Origin: Bacteroidales bacterium
GTDB lineage: Bacteria; Bacteroidota; Bacteroidia; Bacteroidales; P3
DNA: 30,834 nt
Assembly (NCBI GenBank): GCA_017618625.1
Contig: JAFZTV010000002.1
Span: 1 to 30,834, forward strand
Direction: 5' to 3'
Shown: positions 1 to 9,343 of the stretch, one piece after another
Numbering within the stretch: position 1 is the stretch's first letter
How the letters are laid out: each line of letters opens with the position of its first letter
Translations under genes and position numbers: made by a program
The notes under the pieces: model-generated
What the model saw: the letters and a program-made list of their open reading frames with translations, nothing else
Told to the model about the DNA's origin: nothing
Databases searched by the model: none

Positions 1-1
1 G

Positions 2-337
2 GGAAGGGCTTGCATCTTTGCATCCTTCAACAATGTAATTGTCTCTCTGACAAATAACGCCGGTCAAGTGATTTCTTGGTCGTCAGCTGGAAAAATGGGC
101 TTCCGCGGATCGAAGAAAAACACTCCGTACGCTGCTCAGATGGCTGCGGAAGATTGCGGCAAAGTTGCTTATGATTTGGGCCTAAGAAAAGTAAAGGTCT
201 TCGTAAAGGGACCTGGTTCAGGACGTGAATCTGCAATACGCGCAATCAACGGATGCGGTATAGAGGTTATGGAAATCGTTGACATCACCCCGCTTCCGCA
301 CAATGGTTGCCGTCCGCCAAAACGCCGTCGTGTGTAA
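2..337 (+). CDS. rpsK: 30S ribosomal protein S11 (5' end missing)
   Basis: This is the C-terminal 111 residues of ribosomal protein S11, which sits on the platform of the 30S subunit near the 3' end of 16S rRNA. The open frame runs from the first complete codon at base 2, so the gene is cut by the window edge; an internal ATG at 68 is not the real start because the upstream codons still encode conserved S11 sequence ([10 protein letters not shown]). The motifs [12 protein letters not shown] and [11 protein letters not shown] and the basic tail [11 protein letters not shown] are typical of the family. It is followed after 36 bases by rpsD, the normal order in the alpha operon. Confidence 0.97.
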   Translation, partial: GRACIFASFNNVIVSLTNNAGQVISWSSAGKMGFRGSKKNTPYAAQMAAEDCGKVAYDLGLRKVKVFVKGPGSGRESAIRAINGCGIEVMEIVDITPLPHNGCRPPKRRRV

Positions 338-373
338 TCCATCAATTTGTTTAAAGTTTTAAAGAAGTAAAAA

Positions 374-979
374 ATGGCAAGATACACTGGTCCTAAAACC
401 AAAATTGCAAGAAAATTCCACGAACCTATTTACGGTCCGGATAAGAATTATGAGAAAAGACCTTATGCTCCTGGTATGCACGGTCAGAACAAACGTCGTG
501 GTAAAACCTCTGAGTATGGCATTCAGCTCCAGGAAAAGCAGAAGGCAAAATATACTTACGGAATCTTGGAACGCCAGTTCCGCAAACTTTATGCCGAGGC
601 TTCGCGTCGTGGTGGCGTTACCGGTGAGGAACTCATGAAACTCATCGAGGCCCGCTTGGACAATGTGGTCTATCGTCTCGGTATCGCCAAGAGTCGTGCA
701 CAGGCTCGCCAGCTCGTTTCACACCGTCACATCGCTGTCAACGGAAACGTCGTCAACATCCCTTCATATTCTTTGAAGGAAGGTGATGTGGTTTCGGTTC
801 GTGAACGTTCCAAATCCCTCGAGATTATCGCTGACTCTCTCGCTTCTCGCGCTAATAACTACTCATGGCTCGAGTGGGATGCTAACACCATGAGCGGCAA
901 ATTCATGAATTTCCCGCAGCGTGCCGATATCCCCGAAAATATCAACGAGCAGCTCATCGTCGAACTCTACTCGAAGTAA
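374..979 (+). CDS. rpsD: 30S ribosomal protein S4
   Basis: A 201-residue S4 protein, one of the primary 16S rRNA-binding proteins that starts 30S assembly. It opens [15 protein letters not shown], and residues about 88-150 form the S4 RNA-binding domain ([20 protein letters not shown]). The N-terminal region has no zinc-binding cysteine cluster, so it is the zinc-free form. Length matches the family. In many bacteria S4 represses its own operon at the translational level; I see no clear pseudoknot here to support that in this genome. Next gene is rpoA after an 82-base gap. Confidence 0.98.
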   Translation: MARYTGPKTKIARKFHEPIYGPDKNYEKRPYAPGMHGQNKRRGKTSEYGIQLQEKQKAKYTYGILERQFRKLYAEASRRGGVTGEELMKLIEARLDNVVYRLGIAKSRAQARQLVSHRHIAVNGNVVNIPSYSLKEGDVVSVRERSKSLEIIADSLASRANNYSWLEWDANTMSGKFMNFPQRADIPENINEQLIVELYSK

Positions 980-1061
980 CGGTCCGGCTCTGAGCCCTTA
1001 CGGCTAGAAGCCTCGCTGCAGGCTTGAATCAAAAGTAATTATTAACGAGAAAGATTAAAAG

Positions 1062-2054
1062 ATGTCAATATTAGCTTTCCAAAAACCGGATAAGGTGATA
1101 ATGCTGGAGTCTGATGACTTCCGCGGCACTTTCGAGTTCAGACCTCTTGAGCCCGGATACGGTGTCACCATCGGTAACGCATTGCGTAGAATTCTTCTCT
1201 CCTCGCTCGAAGGATTCGCTATCACCTCGGTCAGAATCGACGGCGTTGACCACGAGTTTTCGTCGCTCCCGGGTGTTGTCGAGGATATGACCGACATTGT
1301 CCTGAGTCTTAAACAAATTCGTTTCCGTCGTCAGATTGAGGACACCGACAGTGAAAAAGTCTCTTTCGAGATTGTTGGACAGTCGGTTCTAAAGGCAGGA
1401 GACCTCAACAACTATCTTAACGGATTCCAGGTTCTCAACCCGGAAGTTGAGATATGCCACATGGAGCCTACCACCTCGCTCAAGATTGAACTCACGGTCG
1501 AAAAGGGTAGGGGTTATGTCCCGTCAGAGGAAAACAAGAAAGCCTCCGACCCGATAGGTGTTATCGCCATTGACTCAATACATACTCCTATCAAAAATGT
1601 CAAGTACGAAGTTGAAAACTTCCGCGTTGAGCAGAAGACCGACTATGAGAAGTTGATTTTGGACATCGAGACCGATGGCTCCATCTGCCCCAAGGATGCC
1701 CTTAAAGAGGCTGCCACCATCCTGATACAGCATTTCATGCTCTTCTCCGATGAACGCATCTCTCTTGAGGTCGAGCCCAAGCAGGTTGTCGAGGAGTTCG
1801 ACGAGACCACCCTCCATATCCGTCAGCTGCTTAAAACCAAGCTTACCGATATGGACCTCTCTGTCCGCGCTCTTAACTGCCTCAAGGCCGCCGAGGTCGA
1901 GACCTTAGGTGACCTGGTCTCCTTCAACAAGGTTGATTTGCTCAAGTTCAGGAACTTCGGTAAGAAGTCGCTCACCGAACTTGAAAACCTCGTGGCATCG
2001 AAGAACCTCGAGTTCGGAATGAATATTTCAAAGTATAAATTAGATAAGGAATAA
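1062..2054 (+). CDS. rpoA: DNA-directed RNA polymerase subunit alpha
   Basis: The 330-residue alpha subunit nucleates core RNA polymerase assembly and contacts activators and UP elements through its C-terminal domain. The N-terminal dimerisation part (residues about 1-230) contains the family signature [19 protein letters not shown]. The C-terminal domain (about 250-325) shows the helix-hairpin-helix signature [14 protein letters not shown]. Seven bases separate it from rplQ, so the two are almost certainly cotranscribed. The 82 bases before it contain a weak hairpin (1008-1025) and nothing else obvious. Confidence 0.98.
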   Translation: MSILAFQKPDKVIMLESDDFRGTFEFRPLEPGYGVTIGNALRRILLSSLEGFAITSVRIDGVDHEFSSLPGVVEDMTDIVLSLKQIRFRRQIEDTDSEKVSFEIVGQSVLKAGDLNNYLNGFQVLNPEVEICHMEPTTSLKIELTVEKGRGYVPSEENKKASDPIGVIAIDSIHTPIKNVKYEVENFRVEQKTDYEKLILDIETDGSICPKDALKEAATILIQHFMLFSDERISLEVEPKQVVEEFDETTLHIRQLLKTKLTDMDLSVRALNCLKAAEVETLGDLVSFNKVDLLKFRNFGKKSLTELENLVASKNLEFGMNISKYKLDKE

Positions 2055-2061
2055 AAAGAAT

Positions 2062-2568
2062 ATGAGACACGGTTGCAAAATAAATCATCTGTCAAGGACT
2101 CATTCGCACAGAGTCGCTATGATGTCGAATATGGCGACATCGCTCATTCTGCATAAAAGAATTGAAACCACAGTGGCCAAAGCCAAGGCACTGCGCGTAT
2201 ATGTTGAACCTATAATCAGCCGCTCGAAAGAGGATTCCACCCACAATCGTCGTATCGTTTTCAGCTATCTCCACAGCAAAGAGGCCGTCAACGAGCTTTT
2301 CCGTGAAGTGGCTCAGAAGGTGGCCACCCGTCCCGGTGGTTACACCCGCATCCTGAAGACTGGCATCCGCAAGGGTGACAACTCCGAGATGTGCATCATC
2401 GAGCTCGTCGATTACAACGAGAACATGCTGAAAGAAACCGCTACGAAGAAGGTGAAAGCCACTCGTCGTAGCCGCAGCAAGAAGGCCGAGACACCGGCAG
2501 TGGAGGCTGCTGCCGAGACACCGGCAGTGGAAGCTCCCGCTACCGAAGAGGCTCCGAAAGCTGAGTAA
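2062..2568 (+). CDS. rplQ: 50S ribosomal protein L17 with acidic C-terminal tail
   Basis: A 168-residue L17, a 50S protein near the exit tunnel. It starts [17 protein letters not shown], and residues 1-115 are the conserved core. After a lysine/arginine-rich linker (about 130-141) the protein gains an Ala/Glu/Pro tail not needed for the core fold. The tail includes a nine-residue unit (AETPAVEAA) repeated twice, encoded by a direct repeat of 27-base period (copies at 2485-2504 and 2512-2531). Such low-complexity tails occur on L17 in Bacteroidetes. It is the last gene of the operon and is followed by a strong terminator. Confidence 0.97.
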   Translation: MRHGCKINHLSRTHSHRVAMMSNMATSLILHKRIETTVAKAKALRVYVEPIISRSKEDSTHNRRIVFSYLHSKEAVNELFREVAQKVATRPGGYTRILKTGIRKGDNSEMCIIELVDYNENMLKETATKKVKATRRSRSKKAETPAVEAAAETPAVEAPATEEAPKAE

Positions 2569-2582
2569 CACAGCGATCATAA

Positions 2583-3956
<1,374 letters not shown>

Positions 3957-3975
3957 TAAAGCTTTAGACTAAAAG

Positions 3976-4009
3976 AGGGCGTAGTATCATGGTGCTACGC
4001 CCTTGTTTT
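3976..4009 (+). terminator. Intrinsic terminator after eno
   Basis: A 9-base perfect stem (agggcgtag at 3976-3984 with ctacgccct at 3995-4003), a 10-base loop and a T-rich tail, 19 bases after the eno stop codon. Confidence 0.88.
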
Positions 4010-4040
4010 ACAACCACCCCAAACCCTATCCCAACCGATC

Positions 4041-4113
4041 AACGTATCAACCTATCCACCTCCAACATATCAACATATCAACGTATCAACCTATCCACCT
4101 CCAACATATCAAC
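4041..4113. repeat. Two 34-base direct repeats, 39-base period
   Basis: An identical 34-base unit occurs at 4041-4074 and 4080-4113, built from short words (atatcaac, tatccacctccaac). It fills the untranslated space between the eno terminator and the ATG at 4136. A similar word set (acatatcaaca) recurs at about 21990-22021. Confidence 0.85.
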
Positions 4114-4135
4114 CTCCAACCTATCAACAATTCAC

Positions 4136-4681
4136 ATGAGCACACTTCTTATTTGTATTATTGTCGTGGCCACCGCCCTGTTGGCCGTCGCGCTTACGGG
4201 CTTGTTGTTCTATCTCGTTGTGAAGAAATATTTCGACAACGAGCAGAAAGTCCGTCTGCTTGAAATGAGAATCGAGGAACACAAGGAATCCCTCCGTGTA
4301 GTCTCCCCCATACGGCTCCAAGCCTACGAGCGCATGGCCCTGTTCCTTGAGCGCATCTCGCCCAATAGCCTTGTATTGCGCTGCTATCGCCCCGGCATGG
4401 ATATGTCCACCCTGCAGAGCGAGATGACCCGCAGCATACGCGACGAGTGGGAGCACAACCTCAGCCAGCAGGTCTATATGTCAAGCGACGTGTGGCAGAA
4501 GATACGCCAGGCAAAGGAAGAGATGATAAATATCGTCAATTCTTCCGCAGCCACCCTTGACAAGGACGCCGCACCCACCGAGCTTGCAGGCCGCGTCTTT
4601 GCCACGGTTACGCAGAAAGACCTCCCAACCGATGCCGCTCTCGAATTCATGAAAGCCGAAATCAAGAGCTATTTCGAATAA
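4136..4681 (+). CDS. Membrane-anchored coiled-coil protein (DUF7935-like)
   Basis: A 181-residue protein of unknown function. One transmembrane helix lies at about residues 3-26 (LLICIIVVATALLAVALTGL), followed by a basic/acidic helical segment and a conserved-looking body: SPIRLQAYERMALFLERISP, then DEWEHNLSQQVYMSS. From memory this matches a family conserved in Bacteroidales and recently named DUF7935; that name is recall, not a search. The frame is open upstream to 3989, but that part encodes the direct repeats and the eno terminator, so the ATG at 4136 is the likely start. It is a single-gene unit with its own terminator. Confidence 0.85.
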   Translation: MSTLLICIIVVATALLAVALTGLLFYLVVKKYFDNEQKVRLLEMRIEEHKESLRVVSPIRLQAYERMALFLERISPNSLVLRCYRPGMDMSTLQSEMTRSIRDEWEHNLSQQVYMSSDVWQKIRQAKEEMINIVNSSAATLDKDAAPTELAGRVFATVTQKDLPTDAALEFMKAEIKSYFE

Positions 4682-4710
4682 TCAGGACACTTGACATAAA
4701 AGTCTTAAAG

Positions 4711-4739
4711 CCGCAAGCACTGGTTGCCTGCGGTTTTTT
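4711..4739 (+). terminator. Intrinsic terminator
   Basis: Stem ccgca (4711-4715) with tgcgg (4729-4733), extended past one mismatch by two more pairs, then six T. It ends the 4136-4681 gene. The complement also carries a hairpin but a poor T run. Confidence 0.75.
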
Positions 4740-4767
4740 CGTGGTTGCCTATTTCGCGTAAAAGCCC

Positions 4768-6210
4768 CTATTCCGCAAAGAACCGCTCTTCGAAGTTCAG
4801 CAGGTAGGCTTTCTTTGTGGCGCGGGTCAGGGCAGTGTAGAGCCACCGCAGGTACTCTTTGTTCAGCATCTCGTCGGTTACGTAGCCCTGCTCTATTATC
4901 ACCGTGTCCCACTGGCCGCCCTGGGTCTTGTGGCAGGTCAGCGCGTAGGCAAACTTCACCTGCAGCGCGTTGTAGTACGGGTTCGCCCTCACCGCTTTGT
5001 GGCGCTCGGCCTTGGTCATGTCGGCATAGTCTTCGGCTATGGCGTCGTATAGCCGGTGCGACTCGTCCGACGTGAGGCTGGGGCTCTCCGAGTGCAGCGT
5101 CTCCAGCATCAGCTTGCAGTCCAGCGTCGGCGCGTCGGGGTAGTCGATGAAGCGCAGGGTGGCTTCTACGAAATGGAACCCATACAGCTCTTCGTGGTGC
5201 CTTACAGAGAGCACCTCCACTATGTCGCCGTTGGCGATAAATCCTATGGGCGAGTCCTCCTCAAGCCAGTGGTAGTTGTTCTTCACCACCATCAGCAGGT
5301 CGCCGGCGTTTATCTCCCCTTCGCGAAATAGCACACGGTTGCGTATCGCCTGGTTGAACAGGTTGGCCCGCTTGTTGGTGCGGCATATCACCACCACGTT
5401 CTCCTCCGACAGCTCCGAGTATTCGCGGTTCAGCACCTCTTCCAACTCACCTCCGCCCAGACGTACCAGGTCGCCGTGAGGCTCTTCGTCAAATAGCGGC
5501 AGCTCCACCGGTTCGCCGTCGCTGAGCTCTGCTATACGTTGCCGCAGCCGAGTGGCCGTCTCCAGAATCTGCGATTCGTTGTGCTGGCGCACCACCTCTT
5601 TCAATTCCGCTTCATACACTTTCAGTCCCAGCGCCGAACGCAGGAAGTCGCGGTCCAACGCCGGGCTTTCGGCCTCGCCTATGGGGGGCAGCTGTGCGCT
5701 GTCGCCCACCAGCAGCAGCCGGCAGTGGTCGCCCGATGCCACATATTCGTTCAGGTCGTCCAGCAGGCTGCTGGTCCTTCTCGGGTCCATCCCCTGCGAC
5801 GAGAGGCCTATCATCGACGCCTCATCAACTATGAACAGGGTGTATTTGTGCTTGTTCGGCTCCCTCACCACACGTATTCCGCCTGCGGGGTCGGTGGTGG
5901 TCAGGTAGATGTATTTGTGTATGGTGAACGCCTTGCGGCGTGAGTAGTTCGACAGCACTTTGGCCGCCCTGCCGGTCGGGGCCAGCAGCACGGTCTTTAT
6001 GCTCATGGCTGCCGCCGAGCGTATCAGGGCGCTCACCAGCGTCGTCTTGCCCGTGCCGGCATATCCGCGCAGCAGGTAGGTGGCGTTGGGCGACGCGTCG
6101 TAGAGGAAACGCACAAGCTGCGTGCAGGCCTCGTTCTGGTTCACCGTGGCCGTGTGGCCCAGGTTCAGCAGTATGAAGTCTCTCGCCCGTTCGCGTTCCT
6201 CGTCGGTCAT
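4768..6210 (-). CDS. RecD-like ATP-dependent DNA helicase
   Basis: A 480-residue superfamily 1B helicase of the stand-alone RecD-like (AAA/UvrD_C_2) type found in Bacteroidetes. The Walker A motif GYAGTGKTT is at residues 49-57, Walker B is FIVDEASMI near 165, and motif III is LLLVGDSAQLPPIG. The C-terminal helicase core has YALTCHKTQGGQWDTVII and YTALTRATKKAYLL. Members unwind DNA 5' to 3'. It lacks the N-terminal helix-hairpin-helix extension of RecD2, hence the shorter length. The gene follows secG on the same strand with a 115-base gap holding a weak hairpin, so it may be cotranscribed with it or not. Precise cellular role is not known. Confidence 0.9.
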   Translation of the reverse strand: MTDEERERARDFILLNLGHTATVNQNEACTQLVRFLYDASPNATYLLRGYAGTGKTTLVSALIRSAAAMSIKTVLLAPTGRAAKVLSNYSRRKAFTIHKYIYLTTTDPAGGIRVVREPNKHKYTLFIVDEASMIGLSSQGMDPRRTSSLLDDLNEYVASGDHCRLLLVGDSAQLPPIGEAESPALDRDFLRSALGLKVYEAELKEVVRQHNESQILETATRLRQRIAELSDGEPVELPLFDEEPHGDLVRLGGGELEEVLNREYSELSEENVVVICRTNKRANLFNQAIRNRVLFREGEINAGDLLMVVKNNYHWLEEDSPIGFIANGDIVEVLSVRHHEELYGFHFVEATLRFIDYPDAPTLDCKLMLETLHSESPSLTSDESHRLYDAIAEDYADMTKAERHKAVRANPYYNALQVKFAYALTCHKTQGGQWDTVIIEQGYVTDEMLNKEYLRWLYTALTRATKKAYLLNFEERFFAE

Positions 6211-6249
6211 AGTACTGTGGTTCGAAACCGTTTTGAATTTTAGTTCAAA

Positions 6250-6289
6250 CGAAACAAAGGCACAGCTTTTTGTCCAAGCATGTGCCTTT
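6250..6289 (-). terminator. Possible weak terminator after secG
   Basis: A 9-base stem (aaaggcaca at 6256-6264 with tgtgccttt at 6281-6289) with a 16-base loop, followed on the minus strand by a short T-rich tail. It could partly separate secG from the helicase. Confidence 0.45.
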
Positions 6290-6325
6290 GCCTTTCTTTT
6301 GTGCTATTTGCAGTTTGCCGGCCGC

Positions 6326-6634
6326 TTATTGGTTGTCGGCGGCTTCCGTAGCTGACGGAGTGTTCTCGGTCTGCTCGGTCTGCTCTTTCTCGTTGGGGTT
6401 GTCGTTGTGCGAGCGCGGAATAGCCATGGTGGCCAGCAGGCTCAGCACCACCAGAGCGATGGCCAGACCCCAGGTGGCTCTCTCCAGAAAGTCGGTAGTC
6501 TTGCGAACACCCATGATTTCGGTCGGAGCCGAGAAATTGGCTGCCAGTCCGCCGCCTTTCGCGTTCTGCACCAGTACCACAACTGCCAGAAGCACACAAA
6601 CGATAAGTATAAGTACTACAATAAATTGATACAT
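6326..6634 (-). CDS. secG: Preprotein translocase subunit SecG
   Basis: A 102-residue SecG, the small accessory subunit of the SecYEG inner-membrane channel that assists protein export. It has two transmembrane helices (about residues 3-24 and 51-69) and the family signature VLVQNAKGGGLAANF in the loop between them. The C-terminal tail (residues 74-102) is polar and Glu/Thr/Asn-rich, a common extension in Bacteroidetes. It starts 11 bases after the end of the upstream minus-strand gene, so the two form an operon. Confidence 0.96.
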   Translation of the reverse strand: MYQFIVVLILIVCVLLAVVVLVQNAKGGGLAANFSAPTEIMGVRKTTDFLERATWGLAIALVVLSLLATMAIPRSHNDNPNEKEQTEQTENTPSATEAADNQ

Positions 6635-6645
6635 GACGTTTTTGA

Positions 6646-7305
6646 TTAATTGTTTTCTATTTTCTTTTTTATTTCTTCAATTCGGGCTGCAAAGGTAGCA
6701 CTTTTTTCGGGATTTTGAATTGATAAATTCATATATACTTCCAAAGCCTTGTCCAGCTTGCCCTGCTGTTCAAGTATAAGTGCCATAGTCTCAGTGTTTA
6801 GCGCACTGTTTGGTTGCAGGCTTTTTTTGCCCGACTCGCTGATGGCCACCGGGTCGATGGGGGCCGAGCCGGTCTCGCGATAGGATGCGGCCTCCAGGAA
6901 TTTGTCAAGTATCACGCTCTTCGGCGCGGTCTTGAACGATATTTCCTGATAGTCGTTTATCTCTTTCAGTATGTCGCCTGCCTCGTCCGCCTTTTTCTCA
7001 GGCTCCGCGTTGCGCACAGGTGCGGTCTCTACGGTCTGCGCCATGGGCGTTTTCAGCTTGACGCGTCCCATCAGCGCGCTCAGCGTGTTCTCGATAGGCA
7101 GGTACATCAGCGTCGTGTGCATGTTGCTCATCTTGTCGGTGGCAATGTTGCAAGCCTTGCTGCACAGCGTGTCGAGCAGGCGCAGTATGGCACAATACGG
7201 CGTCTTGAGGCACTCCTCCTGAACGAGAACCTTGTCCTGGAACGAAAGCTCCAACGGGTTATCGACTAGTGTATTGAATGATTTAATATCCATCTGTTTC
7301 TTCAA
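6646..7305 (-). CDS. Helical protein with TPR-like C-terminus, upstream of secG
   Basis: A 219-residue protein of unknown function. There is no signal peptide or membrane segment. Residues about 1-85 look helical, the middle (95-170) is polar and likely flexible, and the C-terminus (about 170-215) resembles a tetratricopeptide unit (ALILEQQGKLDKALEVYMNL). A gene of this type next to secG is, as far as I recall, common in Bacteroidales, often in one operon. Met1 or Met5 could be the start; I used the first. A TAnnTTTG element on the minus strand lies 23 bases upstream. Confidence 0.75.
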   Translation of the reverse strand: MKKQMDIKSFNTLVDNPLELSFQDKVLVQEECLKTPYCAILRLLDTLCSKACNIATDKMSNMHTTLMYLPIENTLSALMGRVKLKTPMAQTVETAPVRNAEPEKKADEAGDILKEINDYQEISFKTAPKSVILDKFLEAASYRETGSAPIDPVAISESGKKSLQPNSALNTETMALILEQQGKLDKALEVYMNLSIQNPEKSATFAARIEEIKKKIENN

Positions 7306-7327
7306 CTATGAGGTGGAAATGGATTTG

Positions 7328-7335
7328 CAAAAGTA
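7328..7335 (-). promoter_or_regulatory. Bacteroidetes -7 element, secG operon
   Basis: On the minus strand the bases read TACTTTTG, matching TAnnTTTG, 23 bases before the start of the TPR-like gene. No TTG lies at a good distance upstream. Confidence 0.55.
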
Positions 7336-7364
7336 CAAAATTTTCAACAATTATTCATTTTTTC

Positions 7365-7394
7365 TTGTTGATAAATATTTTTTTTGTACTTTTG
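7365..7394 (+). promoter_or_regulatory. Promoter of rpmH
   Basis: TTG at 7365-7367, a 19-base spacer and TACTTTTG at 7387-7394 match the Bacteroidetes primary sigma factor pattern, 22 bases before the rpmH ATG. It is divergent from the promoter of the secG operon. Confidence 0.75.
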
Positions 7395-7416
7395 CAATTC
7401 CAAAATCGAAGAGAAA

Positions 7417-7563
7417 ATGAAAAGAACATTCCAACCATCACGCAGAAAAAGAGCTAATAAGCACGGATTTCGTCAGAGAATGTCCACCGCTAACGGCAGG
7501 AAAGTTTTAGCCGCCCGCCGCAGAAAAGGTAGAAAAAAACTCACTGTTTCCGACGAGAGATAG
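7417..7563 (+). CDS. rpmH: 50S ribosomal protein L34
   Basis: A 48-residue, strongly basic L34 located in the core of the 50S subunit. The sequence [20 protein letters not shown] is the family signature; it continues [21 protein letters not shown]. It has its own promoter. In many bacteria rpmH sits next to rnpA and the origin region; here rnpA is absent and the next gene is rlmD. Confidence 0.97.
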   Translation: MKRTFQPSRRKRANKHGFRQRMSTANGRKVLAARRRKGRKKLTVSDER

Positions 7564-7573
7564 TCTGTGTTTG

Positions 7574-7676
7574 CCTGCGTAAGGGAAATATTTTCAACAG
7601 CCTCCCGAGCGCGCAGGACCCATTAGCCGCCTGAACCGGTATGGCAGTCAGTTCGCTCCGGCAGGTATTTGAAATT
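7574..7676 (+). ncRNA. Candidate structured RNA between rpmH and rlmD
   Basis: Two compact potential stem-loops follow rpmH. The first pairs cctgcg (7574-7579) with cgcagg (7612-7617) around an inner ggga/tccc pairing (7583-7586, 7603-7606). The second pairs cctg+ccgg (7630-7633, 7636-7639) with ccgg+cagg (7658-7665). An intrinsic terminator follows directly. It could be the rpmH 3' UTR or a leader of rlmD. I recognise no known riboswitch. Confidence 0.35.
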
Positions 7677-7707
7677 GAGGCTTTGTCAACCAACGCCTCT
7701 TTTTTTA
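7677..7707 (+). terminator. Terminator or attenuator 14 bases before rlmD
   Basis: Stem gaggc (7677-7681) with gcctc (7695-7699) followed by eight T. A second copy of gcctc at 7600-7604 could pair with the same gaggc, which would give a mutually exclusive anti-terminator fold. Confidence 0.65.
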
Positions 7708-7720
7708 TTTCAATACAATT

Positions 7721-9142
7721 ATGAGCAGAAAAAACAAGGAACAGCCCGTCGTCGAAGACCTCCTCATCGAGGATATCGCTGCCGAAGGCAAAGCCCTCGC
7801 ACATCTCGACGGCAAAGTCGTCTTCGTACCCTTCGTCGTGCCAGGCGACGTGGCCGACGTCAAACTCCTGAAACGCAAGAAATCCTATTGTGAAGGCAAA
7901 GCCGTAGCCATAAAGCAGTATTCCTCCAAGCGAGTCCCCGTCCAGTGCCCCCACTTCGGCGTCTGCGGCGGATGCAAGTGGCAGATGCTCGACTACGCCT
8001 GCCAGCTTGAAGCCAAGCAGCGCCAGGTGCGCGACATGCTCGAGCGTATCGGCTCCGTCAACTGCGACGGCATGCGCCCCATCTGCGGCTCCGAACGCAT
8101 ATTCCGCTATCGCAACAAGCTCGAGTACACCTTCTCCACCCGCGCCTGGGTCGAAAACCCTCAGGCCGATGCCGACACTCCAGTCGCAGGCGCCCTCGGG
8201 TTCCATATCCCCGGCCTCTTCGACAAGGTGCTCAACATCGAGTCTTGCGTCCTTCAGGACGAGCTCTCCAACCGCATCCGTCTCTTCGTCCGCGGCTATG
8301 CCTACAGCCACGACCTCCCGTTCTACGACATCCGCAACCACACCGGCTTCCTCCGCAACCTCGTCCTCCGCAACAACTATGACGGACAGTGGATGGTCAT
8401 CCTCATCGTCGCCGACAACCGGCCCGACGACCTCATGCCCCTCCTCTCCGCACTCCGCGACACCTTCCCGCAGATAACCTCCCTCCACTACATCATAAAC
8501 ACCAAGATGAACGACTCCTACGCCGACCTCGACACCCACCTCTTCCATGGCGAGCCCTGCCTCGAAGAGCGCATGAAGGCCTTCCGAGGCGACTCCTATC
8601 TGCGGTTCCGCATCAACCCCAAGTCGTTCTACCAGACCAACTCCGCCCAGGCCCAGCGACTCTACTCCTTTGTCGCCGAGTTCGCCGACCTCCAGCCCTC
8701 CGACACCGTCTATGACCTCTACACCGGCACCGGCACCATCGCCCAGTTTGTAGCCTCAATGTGCCGCCGCGTCGTAGGCATCGAATATGTCAAGGAAGCC
8801 ATCGACGACGCCAAACTCAACGCCGCCCTCAACAACCTCGACAATACCGAGTTCTTCGCTGGCGACATGGCCGACATACTCACCGACGACTTCATCTCCC
8901 TCCACGGCACCCCCGACGTCGTCATCACCGACCCCCCGCGTGCCGGCATGCACGAGAAAGTCGTCCGACAGCTTCTCGCCGTCGCCCCCAGGAAGATAAT
9001 CTACGTCAGCTGCAACCCCGCCACCCAGGCCCGCGACCTGCAGCTGATGGCCGGGCAATACGACGTAGCCCGCATCCAGCCAGTCGATATGTTCCCCCAC
9101 ACCCAGCACGTCGAAAACATAGCCGAGCTGATACGCAAATAA
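7721..9142 (+). CDS. rlmD: 23S rRNA (uracil-5-)-methyltransferase, RlmD/RumA family
   Basis: A 473-residue SAM-dependent RNA m5U methyltransferase. Residues about 12-68 form a TRAM RNA-binding domain. A cysteine cluster (Cys76, Cys82 and Cys85 in CPHFGVCGGCKWQ, probably with Cys173 in NIESCVLQ) should bind a 4Fe-4S cluster. The SAM motif is VYDLYTGTGTIAQFVA, and Cys431 in IYVSCNPATQARDL is the expected nucleophile that attacks uracil C6. The RlmD-type cluster supports 23S rRNA as substrate, but related RlmCD enzymes modify two sites, so the exact uridine is uncertain. No terminator is visible after it. Confidence 0.93.
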   Translation: MSRKNKEQPVVEDLLIEDIAAEGKALAHLDGKVVFVPFVVPGDVADVKLLKRKKSYCEGKAVAIKQYSSKRVPVQCPHFGVCGGCKWQMLDYACQLEAKQRQVRDMLERIGSVNCDGMRPICGSERIFRYRNKLEYTFSTRAWVENPQADADTPVAGALGFHIPGLFDKVLNIESCVLQDELSNRIRLFVRGYAYSHDLPFYDIRNHTGFLRNLVLRNNYDGQWMVILIVADNRPDDLMPLLSALRDTFPQITSLHYIINTKMNDSYADLDTHLFHGEPCLEERMKAFRGDSYLRFRINPKSFYQTNSAQAQRLYSFVAEFADLQPSDTVYDLYTGTGTIAQFVASMCRRVVGIEYVKEAIDDAKLNAALNNLDNTEFFAGDMADILTDDFISLHGTPDVVITDPPRAGMHEKVVRQLLAVAPRKIIYVSCNPATQARDLQLMAGQYDVARIQPVDMFPHTQHVENIAELIRK

Positions 9143-9269
9143 AGACCCCATGCCAGGCAAAAGGGATTAGTTCGCTCATTTCAACAACTGCACTCACTTT
9201 TTGTCATTCTATCTTTATTCAAAAATCTGAACAATTTCTCTTCAAAAGAACACAACCCCATAAACTCAA

Positions 9270-9305
9270 ACCAGGGTGCGGCTTCATTCGAAGCCGCACC
9301 CTGGT
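9270..9305. terminator. 16-base perfect hairpin, likely terminator
   Basis: A 16-base perfect stem (9270-9285 with 9290-9305) and a 4-base loop lie just past the end of the minus-strand gene 9344-9976. The T run on either strand is weak, so it may act on both flanking genes or protect a 3' end. Confidence 0.65.
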
Positions 9306-9343
9306 GCTTTGTGTCGGCACTGAGGCCGTAGGGGAGGAAACTG

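Noticed and set aside
1008..1025. Six-base-pair hairpin before rpoA as a terminator
   Set aside because: No T run follows and the genes are normally cotranscribed.
7541..8548. 335-codon minus-strand frame opposite rlmD
   Set aside because: Antisense shadow with Val/Glu/Asp-rich composition caused by rlmD codon use.
9270..9305. The 16-base hairpin as an insertion-sequence end
   Set aside because: No transposase gene, no matching second end and no target duplication seen nearby.
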